Source: Herbiconiux aconitum
GTDB lineage: Bacteria > Actinomycetota > Actinomycetes > Actinomycetales > Microbacteriaceae
Assembly (NCBI RefSeq): GCF_024979235.1
Contig: NZ_JANLCM010000001.1
Location: forward strand, 1,984,001-2,048,000
DNA length: 64,000 nucleotides
Reading direction: 5' to 3'
Shown: positions 34,433 through 42,581 of the stretch, piece after piece
How the letters are laid out: the number at the start of each line of letters is the position of its first letter
Position numbering within the stretch: the first letter of the stretch is position 1
The notes under the pieces: model-generated
Databases searched by the model: none
Told to the model about the DNA's origin: nothing
Seen by the model: only the letters and a program-made list of their open reading frames with translations
Translations under genes and position numbers: made by a program

Positions 34433-34939
34433 ATGACGCGGGAACCGCTTTCGACCGCGAGTCTGCGGCACGACTTCGTGACGCCGCAGCTGGTCTCGGG
34501 CACGGTGCTCGTCAACGTCGTCATCGCGGTGGCCGACGAGAGCTCCGGAATACTCGACGTCTTCGCCATCACCATCCTGAGCGTGCTGGTGTTCTGGTCG
34601 ACCGACGTCTACGTGCAGACGGTTTCTGATCAGCGCCGCCACACCGACGAAGAACCGGTGCGGATCGGTGCGTCGCTCCGCATCGCGCTGCACAAGTCGC
34701 GCGGCTTCCTGCTGGCCGGCATCCCGCCGGTCGCCTTCCTCGTCGTGGGGCTGTTCGGGCAGAACCGCGGCGCGATCGCCTACTGGGTGGCGCTGTGGGT
34801 GGGCGTCGTGATTCTCGGAGTGGTGGGCTGGATCGCCTTCGGACGCCGTGGCACGCGGTGGTACTGGCGACTCGCCGGCGCGTGCTCGACGGCGGCCTTC
34901 GGCATCCTGGCGATGCTCCTGAAGATCGTGGTGCAGTGA
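34433..34939 (+). CDS. Four-helix membrane protein, unknown function
   Basis: 168 aa. Membrane segments include VLVNVVIAVADESSGILDVFAITILSVLVFWSTDVYVQTV, GFLLAGIPPVAFLVVGLFG, AYWVALWVGVVILGVVGWIAF and ACSTAAFGILAMLLKIVV. No family recognised. It follows the arylsulfatase by 38 nt and may be co-transcribed. Convergent with rnhA, 13 nt between stops. Confidence 0.65.
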   Translation: MTREPLSTASLRHDFVTPQLVSGTVLVNVVIAVADESSGILDVFAITILSVLVFWSTDVYVQTVSDQRRHTDEEPVRIGASLRIALHKSRGFLLAGIPPVAFLVVGLFGQNRGAIAYWVALWVGVVILGVVGWIAFGRRGTRWYWRLAGACSTAAFGILAMLLKIVVQ

Positions 34940-34952
34940 GGCGGGGCGCGCC

Positions 34953-35474
34953 CTAGAAGAGGGTGTCGTCGGCGCGCGCGACCGGCGCGGGTTCCACCAA
35001 GGGTGCCGGCCCGCCCGGGAACCCGGGGCCGGTGTCAGGCGTGCGACCGCGCGCGAAAGCCTCCGCTGCGCCGCGGGCACGGGCATCCGCCGCCTCGTTC
35101 AGCTCGTGGCCGACGTGACCCTTCACCCACTCGAAGGTGTACCGGCGACCGGCGACGGCCTCGTCGATCTCCTTGATCAGGTCGAGGTTCATCACCGGCT
35201 TGCCATCGCCCTTGCGCCAGCCCTTGCGCTTCCAGCCCGGCATCCACTTGGTCACCGTGTTGATCACGTACTGGCTGTCGCAGAGCACGTGCAAGTCGTC
35301 GTCGACGTGCGCGGTGGCCCGGAACAGCTCGAGCACCGCCTTCAACTCGCCCATGTTGTTGGTGCCGTGCGGCCAGCCGCCGGCTCCCCAGGTGTTGTCG
35401 TCGATGTACCAGGCCCAGCCTGCCGGTCCGGGGTTGCCGAGGGCCGAGCCGTCGGCGGAAGCGGTGATTGTCAT
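34953..35474 (-). CDS. rnhA: Ribonuclease HI
   Basis: 173 aa. Cleaves RNA in RNA-DNA hybrids. The acidic active site is visible: Asp8 in ASADGSALGNPGPAGW, Glu43 in NNMGELKAVLE, Asp in VLCDSQYVI and the last Asp in NEAADARARGAA; the His of WVKGHVGHE is also present. The C-terminal tail is Pro/Ala-rich. ATG lies 7 nt after TACCCT, leaderless type. Confidence 0.95.
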   Translation of the reverse strand: MTITASADGSALGNPGPAGWAWYIDDNTWGAGGWPHGTNNMGELKAVLELFRATAHVDDDLHVLCDSQYVINTVTKWMPGWKRKGWRKGDGKPVMNLDLIKEIDEAVAGRRYTFEWVKGHVGHELNEAADARARGAAEAFARGRTPDTGPGFPGGPAPLVEPAPVARADDTLF

Positions 35475-35634
35475 CCCCTCCAGGGTAGCGGCGTCGGCAC
35501 CGGATGCCGGTCACGGGCCGGCGGTGAACGGCTCGGTCGCTCTCCGTGCCGATCATTGTTCTCCGAGGATCGGGGAGCAGGATCGTGGATGCGACGCGTG
35601 GGAGCGCGCCGTCTCCGATCGAAAGGACACCACC

Positions 35635-36090
35635 ATGGCCATGTTCGCCAAGCTCGCCGTCTCGAGCCCTGATTTCGAGAACCTCGGTCGCATCCCCGAG
35701 CGCCTCTCGGCCGATGGCGGCAACGAGACCCCCATCGTCGAGCTCTCCGGCGCGCCCGAGGGCACCGTCGAACTCGCGCTCATCGTCAACGATCCGGACG
35801 CCCCGCTGCCGAACGGCTTCACGCACTGGGTGGTCTACGGCATCCCCGCCGACGCCACGACGCTCGATCTCGCGGCCGAGGGTGTGCGAGTGGGACCGAT
35901 GGGCGCCGGGCAGCCCACCTGGTACGGCCCGCAGCCGCCGGCCGGGCACGGCCCTCACCACTACTTCTTCCACGCCTACGCACTCGGCGCGCCCGTCGAG
36001 GGCACCCCCACCCGGGAGGAGTTCCTGGCGCAATACGCCGACTCCGTGCTGGAGACCGCGCGGTACGTCGGCACCTTCTCTCGGGACTGA
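35635..36090 (+). CDS. YbhB/YbcL-family PEBP-like protein
   Basis: 151-aa phosphatidylethanolamine-binding-protein fold. Anion-pocket motifs LIVNDPDAPLPNGFTHWVVYGIP and GPQPPAGHGPHHYFFHAYAL are both present. Bacterial members are soluble proteins of uncertain ligand. The start is ATG at 35635, GAAAGGA 9 nt upstream. Convergent with the WYL regulator, stops 3 nt apart. Confidence 0.9.
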   Translation: MAMFAKLAVSSPDFENLGRIPERLSADGGNETPIVELSGAPEGTVELALIVNDPDAPLPNGFTHWVVYGIPADATTLDLAAEGVRVGPMGAGQPTWYGPQPPAGHGPHHYFFHAYALGAPVEGTPTREEFLAQYADSVLETARYVGTFSRD

Positions 36091-36093
36091 GAG

Positions 36094-37053
36094 TCAGAAG
36101 GAGCCGTCGACCGCCCGCCGGTAGCGGTCGGCGATCAGGCTGAGCCGGGGGATCAACTCCTCGGGTGACTCGACCGTGAAGTCCATCATGAGCATCCCGA
36201 TGTAGGCAGCCACCGTGTCGAGGCTGTCGGCGCCGGTGACCAGCACGGAGTTCTCGTCGTCGATCGGCTCGACGACGCCGACGGTGGGGTTGATGCGCGC
36301 GAGCACCTGCTCGGCGGAGGCGGCGATCCGGAGACGGGCGTGCACGTTCCAGCCGGTGGAGGCGATCGTGCGCAGCGCGAACGCCGTGTAATCCCCGCCC
36401 GGCAGGGGTTTCGGGTCGAAGCGGCGACGGGTCGGCATCCGGGGTTCGACGCGGTCGACGCGGTAGGTCGTCCACGTGGCGTCTTTCGGATCTCGAGCCA
36501 CCAGGTGCCAGCGCCGCTGCCAGCTGAGCAAGCGGTAGGGCTCCACCAGCCGTGGCGCGCCGTCGTAGTCGAAGCGGAACCACTCGACGTCGTGGATGGC
36601 GGCCGCGATGGCCTGGAGCACCCGGGCGTCGACCTCGGGATCGGGGGCATCCGTGCCGACGTTCTCGGGCGCGCGGTCGATGGTCGAACGCAGGGCGTCG
36701 ACGGTGGGGCGGAGATGCGAGGGGAGCACGTGCTCGAGTTTCGAGAGGGCGCGCGTGCCGGCCTCTTCGACGCCGGCGATCCCGGCCGCCACGCGCAGAC
36801 CGACCGTGACAGCCACGGCCTCCTCGTCGTCGAGGAGGAGTGGGGGGAGCTTGCCGCCCGCGCCGAGGCGATAGCCGCCGGCGGAGCCCCGGGTCGCGTC
36901 GACCGGATAGCCGAGATCGCGAAGGCGCTCGACGTCGTGCCGCACCGTGCGAGCCGAGACGTCCAGGCGCTCGGAGAGCTCGCGCCCGGTGCGTTCCGGG
37001 CCGCTCTGCAAGAGGGCGAGCAGGGCCAGCAAGCGCGCTGTCGGGTCGGTCAT
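36094..37053 (-). CDS. WYL-domain DeoR/YafY-type transcriptional regulator
   Basis: 319 aa. An N-terminal winged HTH (RLLALLALLQSGPERTGRELSERLDVSARTVRHDVERLRDLGYPVDATRGSAGGYRLG) is followed by a WYL domain (VEWFRFDYDGAPRLVEPYRLLSWQRRWHLVARDP) and the C-terminal WCX region. AAGGAG lies 6 nt before the ATG. It is divergent from the epoxide hydrolase gene across a 67-bp region holding a palindrome, so it probably controls that gene and itself. Confidence 0.92.
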   Translation of the reverse strand: MTDPTARLLALLALLQSGPERTGRELSERLDVSARTVRHDVERLRDLGYPVDATRGSAGGYRLGAGGKLPPLLLDDEEAVAVTVGLRVAAGIAGVEEAGTRALSKLEHVLPSHLRPTVDALRSTIDRAPENVGTDAPDPEVDARVLQAIAAAIHDVEWFRFDYDGAPRLVEPYRLLSWQRRWHLVARDPKDATWTTYRVDRVEPRMPTRRRFDPKPLPGGDYTAFALRTIASTGWNVHARLRIAASAEQVLARINPTVGVVEPIDDENSVLVTGADSLDTVAAYIGMLMMDFTVESPEELIPRLSLIADRYRRAVDGSF

Positions 37054-37076
37054 GAGATCTCCTTCACGTCGATTCT

Positions 37077-37101
37077 CATTAGGAACGCATCCTACCTAAT
37101 G
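37077..37101. promoter_or_regulatory. Candidate WYL-regulator operator
   Basis: Perfect inverted repeat CATTAGG-N11-CCTAATG (37077-37083 and 37095-37101), with an overlapping TAGGA-N5-TCCTA (37080-37094). It lies between the divergent regulator and epoxide hydrolase starts, immediately upstream of the hydrolase -10 box TATCGT (37108-37113). Confidence 0.7.
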
Positions 37102-37120
37102 GGTCCGTATCGTCGAGGAC

Positions 37121-38263
37121 ATGGACAACGCAACCACTCCTCAGCTCGCCATCCGCCCCTTCACCGTCTCGGTCTCCGAGACCGAAATCGCCGACCTGCA
37201 CGACCGGCTCTCCCGCACCCGTCTGCCGCAGCCTTCGCCCGCCGACGACTGGGACGCCGGCACTCCCAACAGCTACCTGCGCGAAGCCCTCGCCGCCTGG
37301 CGCGAGTTCGACTGGCCGGCCGCCGAGGCGAGGATCAACGCCGTGCCCCATTTCGTCGCCGAGGTCGACGGGCAGCCGATCCACTTCATCCACGTGCGCT
37401 CCGGCAACCCGGATGCCACACCGCTGCTGCTCGCCCACACCTACCCGGGGTCGTCCGTCGACTACCTCGACCTGATCGACCAGCTCGTCGACCCGGTCGC
37501 GCACGGCGGTCGCGCGGAGGACGCCTTCGACGTGGTGATCCCGGATGCGCCGGGTTACGGATTCTCGCAGCCGCTCACGGAGTCGGGCTGGACCACAGCG
37601 CGGGTCGCCCGGGCCTACGACGAGCTCATGCGCGGTCTCGGCTACGAGCGCTACGGCATCCATGGCTCGGACAACGGCGCCATGGTGGCACGCGAACTCG
37701 GGTTGCTGAACCCCGACGGCTTCCTCGGCCTGCACGTGCTGCAGCTCTTCTCGTTCCCCTCGGGCGACCCGGCGGAGTTCGAGAAGCTGGAGCCGGCCGA
37801 TTACGCGGGACTCGAGCACATGCAGTGGTTCCAGTCGGTCGGTGGCTACAACGCGATGAACGCCTCGCGACCGCAGACCGTGGCGGTGGGGCTCAGCGAT
37901 TCGCCGCTCGGACTGCTGGCTTACAGCGAACTGTTCAACAACTTCGGCAACGGCACCTCGCTCGTGCCGTTGGAGAAGATCCTGCTCGAAGTGAGCGTGA
38001 ACTGGTTCGCCAACGCCGCCGCGGGCATGAGCCGGAGCTATCTCGAGAACGCACGAGCGGAGGCCAAGGCGCAGGTCAACAGTGCTCCGACCGGTGTCGC
38101 GGTGTTCAAGGACGACTTCCAGACCATCCGTGTCTTCGCCGAGCGCGACAACGACAACATCGTGCACTGGAGTCGCTTCGACGAGGGCGGCCACTTCGCG
38201 GCCCTCGAGCGCCCCGATCTCGTGGTCGGCGACATCCGCGCCTTCTTCGCCGCGCTCAGCTGA
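37121..38263 (+). CDS. Epoxide hydrolase, EHN-type alpha/beta hydrolase
   Basis: 380 aa. N-terminal EHN domain (IRPFTVSVSETEIADLHDRLSRTRLP) then the alpha/beta core. The oxyanion motif HTYPGS replaces the usual HGWPGS, the nucleophile Asp is in HGSDNGAM (commonly HGGDWG) and the catalytic His is in GGHFAALERPD. The altered oxyanion and elbow residues suggest a substrate other than classical juvenile-hormone-like epoxides. ATG is 7 nt after TATCGT. Probably controlled by the divergent WYL regulator. Confidence 0.9.
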   Translation: MDNATTPQLAIRPFTVSVSETEIADLHDRLSRTRLPQPSPADDWDAGTPNSYLREALAAWREFDWPAAEARINAVPHFVAEVDGQPIHFIHVRSGNPDATPLLLAHTYPGSSVDYLDLIDQLVDPVAHGGRAEDAFDVVIPDAPGYGFSQPLTESGWTTARVARAYDELMRGLGYERYGIHGSDNGAMVARELGLLNPDGFLGLHVLQLFSFPSGDPAEFEKLEPADYAGLEHMQWFQSVGGYNAMNASRPQTVAVGLSDSPLGLLAYSELFNNFGNGTSLVPLEKILLEVSVNWFANAAAGMSRSYLENARAEAKAQVNSAPTGVAVFKDDFQTIRVFAERDNDNIVHWSRFDEGGHFAALERPDLVVGDIRAFFAALS

Positions 38264-38302
38264 GCCCTCGGAATCGAGCTGCTTCGCGACTACAGTGCTG
38301 CC

Positions 38303-40036
38303 ATGAGCACGTTGCTCTCGTTGAACGTCGGACTGCCGAAGGATGTGCCGTGGCAGGGCGAGACGGTGCACACGGGCATCTACAAGACGCCGGTCGACGG
38401 AGCCCGCATGGTGCGCCGGCTCAACATCGACGGCGACGGGCAGGGCGACTTGGCCGGCCATGGTGGTGAGCAGCGCGCCGTGTTCGTCTACCAGCAGCAG
38501 TCCTACGCGCACTGGGCCGAATTCTTGGGGCGCGACGACCTCACGCCGGGCTGCTTCGGCGAGAACTTCACGGTCGACGGCCTGCCCGACGACGAGGTGT
38601 GCATCGGCGACCGCTACCGCATCGGTGACGCCGAATTCGAAGTCACCCAGCCCCGCGTCACCTGCTTCCGGGTGGGGCTCCGACTGGCCGAACCCCGGAT
38701 GCCCGCCCTCCTCGTCGGCCATCGCCGACCAGGGTTCTACTTCCGCGTCATCACGGAAGGTGAGGTGCGGGCGGGCGACGCGATCGTGAAGACGCGAACC
38801 GGGCCGCACGCCCTCACCGTGACCCGCACGGACGGCCTGCTCTACCTCCCGCACCGTTCCGACGACGACCTCCGCAAAGCGGTCGACATCCCCGCACTCA
38901 GCCCGGGTTGGCAGCAGTCGTTCCACGACTTGCTCGGCACCGACCTCGCGGATGCCACGGTGATCGGCCCGACCATCGGCACGCGGCCGGGCTGGAACGG
39001 GTTCCGGCCCATGACGGTCAGCAAGACCGTTGCCGAGACGGCTGTCACGACATCCGTCTACCTGACAGCCGACGGCGGGCCGCCGATCGACACCCCGCTG
39101 CCCGGGCAATACCTCACGCTGCGTGTCGCGCTGCCCGACGGCGCCACCGCGGTGCGGAGCTACTCGATCTCGGGCATACCCGACGGGACCAGCTATCGCA
39201 TCACGGTCAAGCGTGAAGACCACGGGCAGATCAGCCGCTACATCCACGACCAGCTGCGTGTCGGCGCCGATCTGGAGGTCGCCGCGCCACGCGGAGAGTT
39301 CGTGCTGCGTGACGCCGCCGATCCCGTGCTCCTGGTCTCGGCCGGAGTGGGCGTCACACCGGTGATCTCGATGCTCCGTCGTCTCGCCGAGGCGGGCAGC
39401 GAGCGGGAGATCTGGTGGATCCAAGCGGCCAGGACACCCGACGAGCAGATCTTCGCCCGCGAGGCCGGCGACTACCTGAAGGAGCTGCCCAACGCCCACG
39501 CGGTCACGTTCTACACGCGGTACACCACCCCGATCGAGGGAAGCCTCGCGGGTCGGCCGACCGAGGAGCGGCTGCGCGAGCTCGGGGTGCCGACACGGGC
39601 GGCGGCCTACGTCTGCGGGCCGGCCGGGTTCATCGCCGACGTCACCAGCGCGCTCGGCGACCTCGGGCTCGACCCCGGCTCGATCTACAGCGAAGTGTTC
39701 ACCACGTTGGCTCCGATCCACCCCGGCGTCGTGGCGCATGCCAGCGTCAGCCCGCATCAACCGACCGGCCCTCCCGGAACCGGGCCGGCCGTCACCTTCG
39801 CCCGGAGCGGCCTGACCGTGCGCTGGCGCAGCGACGACAGCTCCTTGCTCGGTCTCGCGGAAGCGAGCGACGTGCCCACCCGATTCTCCTGCCGTGCGGG
39901 GGTGTGTCACACGTGTGTGACTCCGTTGATCGCCGGAGAGGTGAGTTACGACCCCGACCCGCTCGAACTGCCGCCCGACGGCCAGGTGCTGGTCTGCTGT
40001 GCTCTTCCCACCGGCGACATCGTGCTCGACGCCTGA
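38303..40036 (+). CDS. MOSC / ferredoxin reductase / 2Fe-2S ferredoxin fusion protein
   Basis: 577-aa three-part redox protein. Residues 1-220 are a MOSC domain (GHGGEQRAVFVY, CFGENFTVDGL, TQPRVTCFRVG with the sulfur/Mo-coordinating Cys). Residues about 230-460 form an FAD-binding reductase module (RSYSISGIPDG) and NAD(P)-binding lobe (GVGVTPVISMLRRL, CGPAGFI). The C terminus is a plant-type 2Fe-2S ferredoxin (CRAGVCHTC then CCALP). Relatives couple NAD(P)H oxidation to molybdenum-dependent reductions such as YiiM-type chemistry. ATG is 6 nt after TACAGT. Confidence 0.92.
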   Translation: MSTLLSLNVGLPKDVPWQGETVHTGIYKTPVDGARMVRRLNIDGDGQGDLAGHGGEQRAVFVYQQQSYAHWAEFLGRDDLTPGCFGENFTVDGLPDDEVCIGDRYRIGDAEFEVTQPRVTCFRVGLRLAEPRMPALLVGHRRPGFYFRVITEGEVRAGDAIVKTRTGPHALTVTRTDGLLYLPHRSDDDLRKAVDIPALSPGWQQSFHDLLGTDLADATVIGPTIGTRPGWNGFRPMTVSKTVAETAVTTSVYLTADGGPPIDTPLPGQYLTLRVALPDGATAVRSYSISGIPDGTSYRITVKREDHGQISRYIHDQLRVGADLEVAAPRGEFVLRDAADPVLLVSAGVGVTPVISMLRRLAEAGSEREIWWIQAARTPDEQIFAREAGDYLKELPNAHAVTFYTRYTTPIEGSLAGRPTEERLRELGVPTRAAAYVCGPAGFIADVTSALGDLGLDPGSIYSEVFTTLAPIHPGVVAHASVSPHQPTGPPGTGPAVTFARSGLTVRWRSDDSSLLGLAEASDVPTRFSCRAGVCHTCVTPLIAGEVSYDPDPLELPPDGQVLVCCALPTGDIVLDA

Positions 40037-40153
40037 TCCAGAAAAATGTTCACGACGATCTGCGCGATCCCGTCACAGGTTCGGATGGTGCCCGGTCTGA
40101 GTGGGTAGGGATCCCCATCCGTCGCACGAACGCCCGCACAGGAGGACACGACC

Positions 40154-41098
40154 ATGGCCGAGAAGACGCCCGAGTCGGAGCACGAGCTCGAGCCGGGGCC
40201 GACGACCCTCCGGAACGACACCGGCGGGCTCGACGACGCGGCCGCCGTGTTCGCCGAGGTGCGCGGCCGCCTCTTCGGCATCGCCTATCGCATGCTCGGC
40301 AGCTCCGCCGATGCCGAAGACATCGTGCAAGACGTCTGGCTGCGCTGGCAGACCTACGACCGGAGCGTCGTGCTCGAACCCGCGGCCTTTCTCGCCACGG
40401 CCACCACGCGGCTCTCGATCAACATGCTGCAGTCGGCACGGATGCGCCGGGAGACTTACATCGGGCCGTGGCTCCCCGAACCGATCAACACGCGCGACGA
40501 CCCCGAGCTGGGTGCCGAACGGGGCGAGGCGCTCGAGTTCGCCATGATGTTGTTGCTCGAGAAGCTGACGCCCACCGAGCGGGCCGCCTACGTGCTGCGC
40601 GAGGCCTTTGACTACCCCTACGACCAGATCGCTCAGATCGTTCAGCTCAAGGAGCCCGCGACGCGGCAGCTCGTCAGCCGTGCCCGAAAGCGACTCGCCT
40701 CCGAACGCCGCACGGCGGTGGCGGCCACCGAGCAGCAGCGGTTGCTCGTGGCCTTCATGCAGGCCGCCCAGACGGGCGACGTCACGGCTCTCGAAGAGCT
40801 TTTCGCGGCCGACGTGGTGAGCTACACCGACGGCAACGGTGCCAAGCTCGCCGCACGCATCCCGGTGATGGGCCGCAGCCGCGTGGCCAAGTTCATCGCC
40901 GCGTTCTCCAGCCATTTCTGGATCGGCAAGACCATCGAGTGGGTCGAGTTCAACGGCCGGCCGGGCGTCGCCGTGGTCGAAGACGGGGTCGTCACCACCT
41001 CGCTCGCCGTCACGATCGGCGACGACGGGATCGAGCAGCTCCTGTGGACGATGAACCCCGAGAAGCTCGGCCGCGTCCTACCCACCGCAGGCCTGTGA
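40154..41098 (+). CDS. ECF41-family sigma factor with SnoaL-like C-terminal domain
   Basis: 314 aa. Region 2 is intact (RLFGIAYRMLGSSADAEDIVQDVWLRWQTYD), region 4 likewise (LTPTERAAYVLREAFDYPYDQIAQIVQLKEPATRQLVSRARKRL). The linker has the ECF41 hallmark WLPEP. A C-terminal SnoaL/NTF2-like domain ends in MNPEKL (family consensus NPDKL) and in other ECF41 factors tunes activity without an anti-sigma. AGGAGG precedes the ATG. The next gene is a coupled paralogue. Confidence 0.93.
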   Translation: MAEKTPESEHELEPGPTTLRNDTGGLDDAAAVFAEVRGRLFGIAYRMLGSSADAEDIVQDVWLRWQTYDRSVVLEPAAFLATATTRLSINMLQSARMRRETYIGPWLPEPINTRDDPELGAERGEALEFAMMLLLEKLTPTERAAYVLREAFDYPYDQIAQIVQLKEPATRQLVSRARKRLASERRTAVAATEQQRLLVAFMQAAQTGDVTALEELFAADVVSYTDGNGAKLAARIPVMGRSRVAKFIAAFSSHFWIGKTIEWVEFNGRPGVAVVEDGVVTTSLAVTIGDDGIEQLLWTMNPEKLGRVLPTAGL

Positions 41099-41997
41099 CG
41101 CCCGGCAGCGACGACCTGTTCAGCGACCGTGGACGGCTCGTCGACATCGCCCGGGGGATACTGGCCACCCCAGCCGAAGCCGAACGCGCCGTCGACCTCA
41201 CGTTCGCGCGGTGGCTCGAACTCTCGCCCGAAGAGCGCGCATCGACCGGATCACGCCGCGACCGGCTGACCGAGATCCTCGCCCGCATCTGCCTCGACCT
41301 GCTAGGGCACACGCCGGGGCCGCTGCCGGTGGTGTCGTCAGCGCCCGCATCGTCGTCGAAGGCGTCGCCGTCGACAGCATCCGCGTCGTCGAAGGCGTCG
41401 TCGCCGAGCGAACCGGCCGACCGTGTCACGCTCGACGACTCGATGTACATGCTGCTGCTCGTGGTGCTCGATTCGCTGAGGCCCGAGGAGCGGGTCGCGT
41501 TCATCCTGCACGACGTGTTCGGTGTGGCATATCGGGGGATCGCCGACGTGGTCGGCCGGTCGCCGGATGAGGCGCGGGAGCTGGCCCGCTCGGCCCGCCG
41601 TCAGATCCAGCAGCAGCGTCTGCAGGAGTCGCCGCCCGATCGCCATCGCACCGTCGTGCTCGATCTGCTGAGCGCCGTGGAGGCGAAGAACGTGGGCCGT
41701 GTGCGCGAGCTGCTGCACGACGACGTGATCGCCCTGGTCGACACCGGAGGCACGGCGGATGTCGCGCCCGCGCCCATCGGCGACGCCGAGAGGGTGGCGC
41801 GGCTGCTCGTTGCGCTGGCCGGTTTGTCGCCGGCCGTGACGGTGACGGCGCAGCCGGTCAACGATCGCCTCGGCATCGTGGCGCGCCGGGACGGGCGTGT
41901 GGTCGGTGTGGTGAGCGTGAGTGTCGCGGCCGACGCGATCCGCGACATCTGGATCGTGCTGGCCCCCGACAAGCTCCGCCGCTGGAACGACGTCTGA
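41095..41997 (+). CDS. Divergent ECF41-like sigma factor, translationally coupled
   Basis: 300 aa. The GTG at 41095 overlaps the previous stop (GTGA). Region 2 is recognisable but weak (LVDIARGILATPAEAERAVDLTFARWLEL), lacking the DAEDIVQDV core. A Ser/Ala/Lys-rich linker of about 30 residues precedes region 4 (LDSLRPEERVAFILHDVFGVAYRGIADVVGRSPDEARELARSARRQ), which looks functional. The SnoaL-like domain ends in LAPDKLRRW, like the family's NPDKL motif. It probably arose by tandem duplication and may be a modulator or competitor of its partner rather than a full sigma factor; that is inference. Confidence 0.8.
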   Translation: MTPGSDDLFSDRGRLVDIARGILATPAEAERAVDLTFARWLELSPEERASTGSRRDRLTEILARICLDLLGHTPGPLPVVSSAPASSSKASPSTASASSKASSPSEPADRVTLDDSMYMLLLVVLDSLRPEERVAFILHDVFGVAYRGIADVVGRSPDEARELARSARRQIQQQRLQESPPDRHRTVVLDLLSAVEAKNVGRVRELLHDDVIALVDTGGTADVAPAPIGDAERVARLLVALAGLSPAVTVTAQPVNDRLGIVARRDGRVVGVVSVSVAADAIRDIWIVLAPDKLRRWNDV

Positions 41998-42065
41998 GCA
42001 CCATAACCGGGCTGCTGTCACCGACCGCTTCCGACGGGTGTCGAAGAAGTCGCTAAGCTGCCCCC

Positions 42066-42467
42066 GTGTCCGATCCCACAGCCGCCTCGTCTCCGTCCTC
42101 CGCCAGCCGGGTCACGCGCTCGGCGCCGGTCAACACGGCGGGGTGGAGTAAGTCGGCGAACCGCTCGCTCTTGCTCGCCTGGCTGATTCCTGCGGCGAAC
42201 CTCGTCGTCAACTTTCTCGAGGCCTACCTGCTGAGAGGCGCGACGTCGCCGGTGCTGACGTGGATCGGCATGATCGTGCACACGCTGGTGATCGGGGCGC
42301 TCTGCGTGGAGGCGATCCGCTACGGCCGTGCCGGCCTGCGGGAGACCGCCGGTGACGCGATGAGCGGTCGCGGTCGGGCCAAGGCCGGCATTGGCCTCAG
42401 CATCGCCTTCGTGACCCTCACACTGGGCCTGACGATCATGAATCTCGTCCTCGCCGCCCAGCGCTAG
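42066..42467 (+). CDS. Three-helix membrane protein, unknown function
   Basis: 133 aa. A Ser-rich N terminus is followed by three membrane segments (LLLAWLIPAANLVVNFLEAYLL; VLTWIGMIVHTLVIGALCVEAI; AGIGLSIAFVTLTLGLTIMNLVL). No family recognised. GTG start 6 nt after TAAGCT, leaderless type. Confidence 0.65.
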   Translation: MSDPTAASSPSSASRVTRSAPVNTAGWSKSANRSLLLAWLIPAANLVVNFLEAYLLRGATSPVLTWIGMIVHTLVIGALCVEAIRYGRAGLRETAGDAMSGRGRAKAGIGLSIAFVTLTLGLTIMNLVLAAQR

Positions 42468-42481
42468 CGCCCGGGCCCGGG

Positions 42482-42510
42482 TTGCGAACCGGGCGACGGC
42501 GGGTTAGCGT
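42482..42510 (+). promoter_or_regulatory. Promoter of the LacI-headed operon
   Basis: TTGCGA (42482-42487), 17-nt spacer, TAGCGT (42505-42510). The predicted start is at or just before the LacI operator that begins at 42517. Confidence 0.65.
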
Positions 42511-42516
42511 GTCTCC

Positions 42517-42542
42517 TGTAAACGTTTACGAGAACGTTTACA
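42517..42542. promoter_or_regulatory. LacI-family operator, nested palindrome
   Basis: Perfect inverted repeat TGTAAACGTT (42517-42526) / AACGTTTACA (42533-42542) with a 6-nt spacer. The left half also forms the complete 12-bp palindrome GTAAACGTTTAC (42518-42529), a typical LacI/CcpA-class site with central CG. Its position over the predicted transcript start suggests direct autorepression of the operon. Confidence 0.85.
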
Positions 42543-42581
42543 GTCGCCCGAAGGGCGCCTTCCGATGACGTGAGGAGTGCC

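Noticed and set aside
37079..39910. 943-codon antisense frame spanning epoxide hydrolase and the MOSC fusion
   Set aside because: It covers two well-supported genes and the promoter between them, and encodes no recognisable domain.
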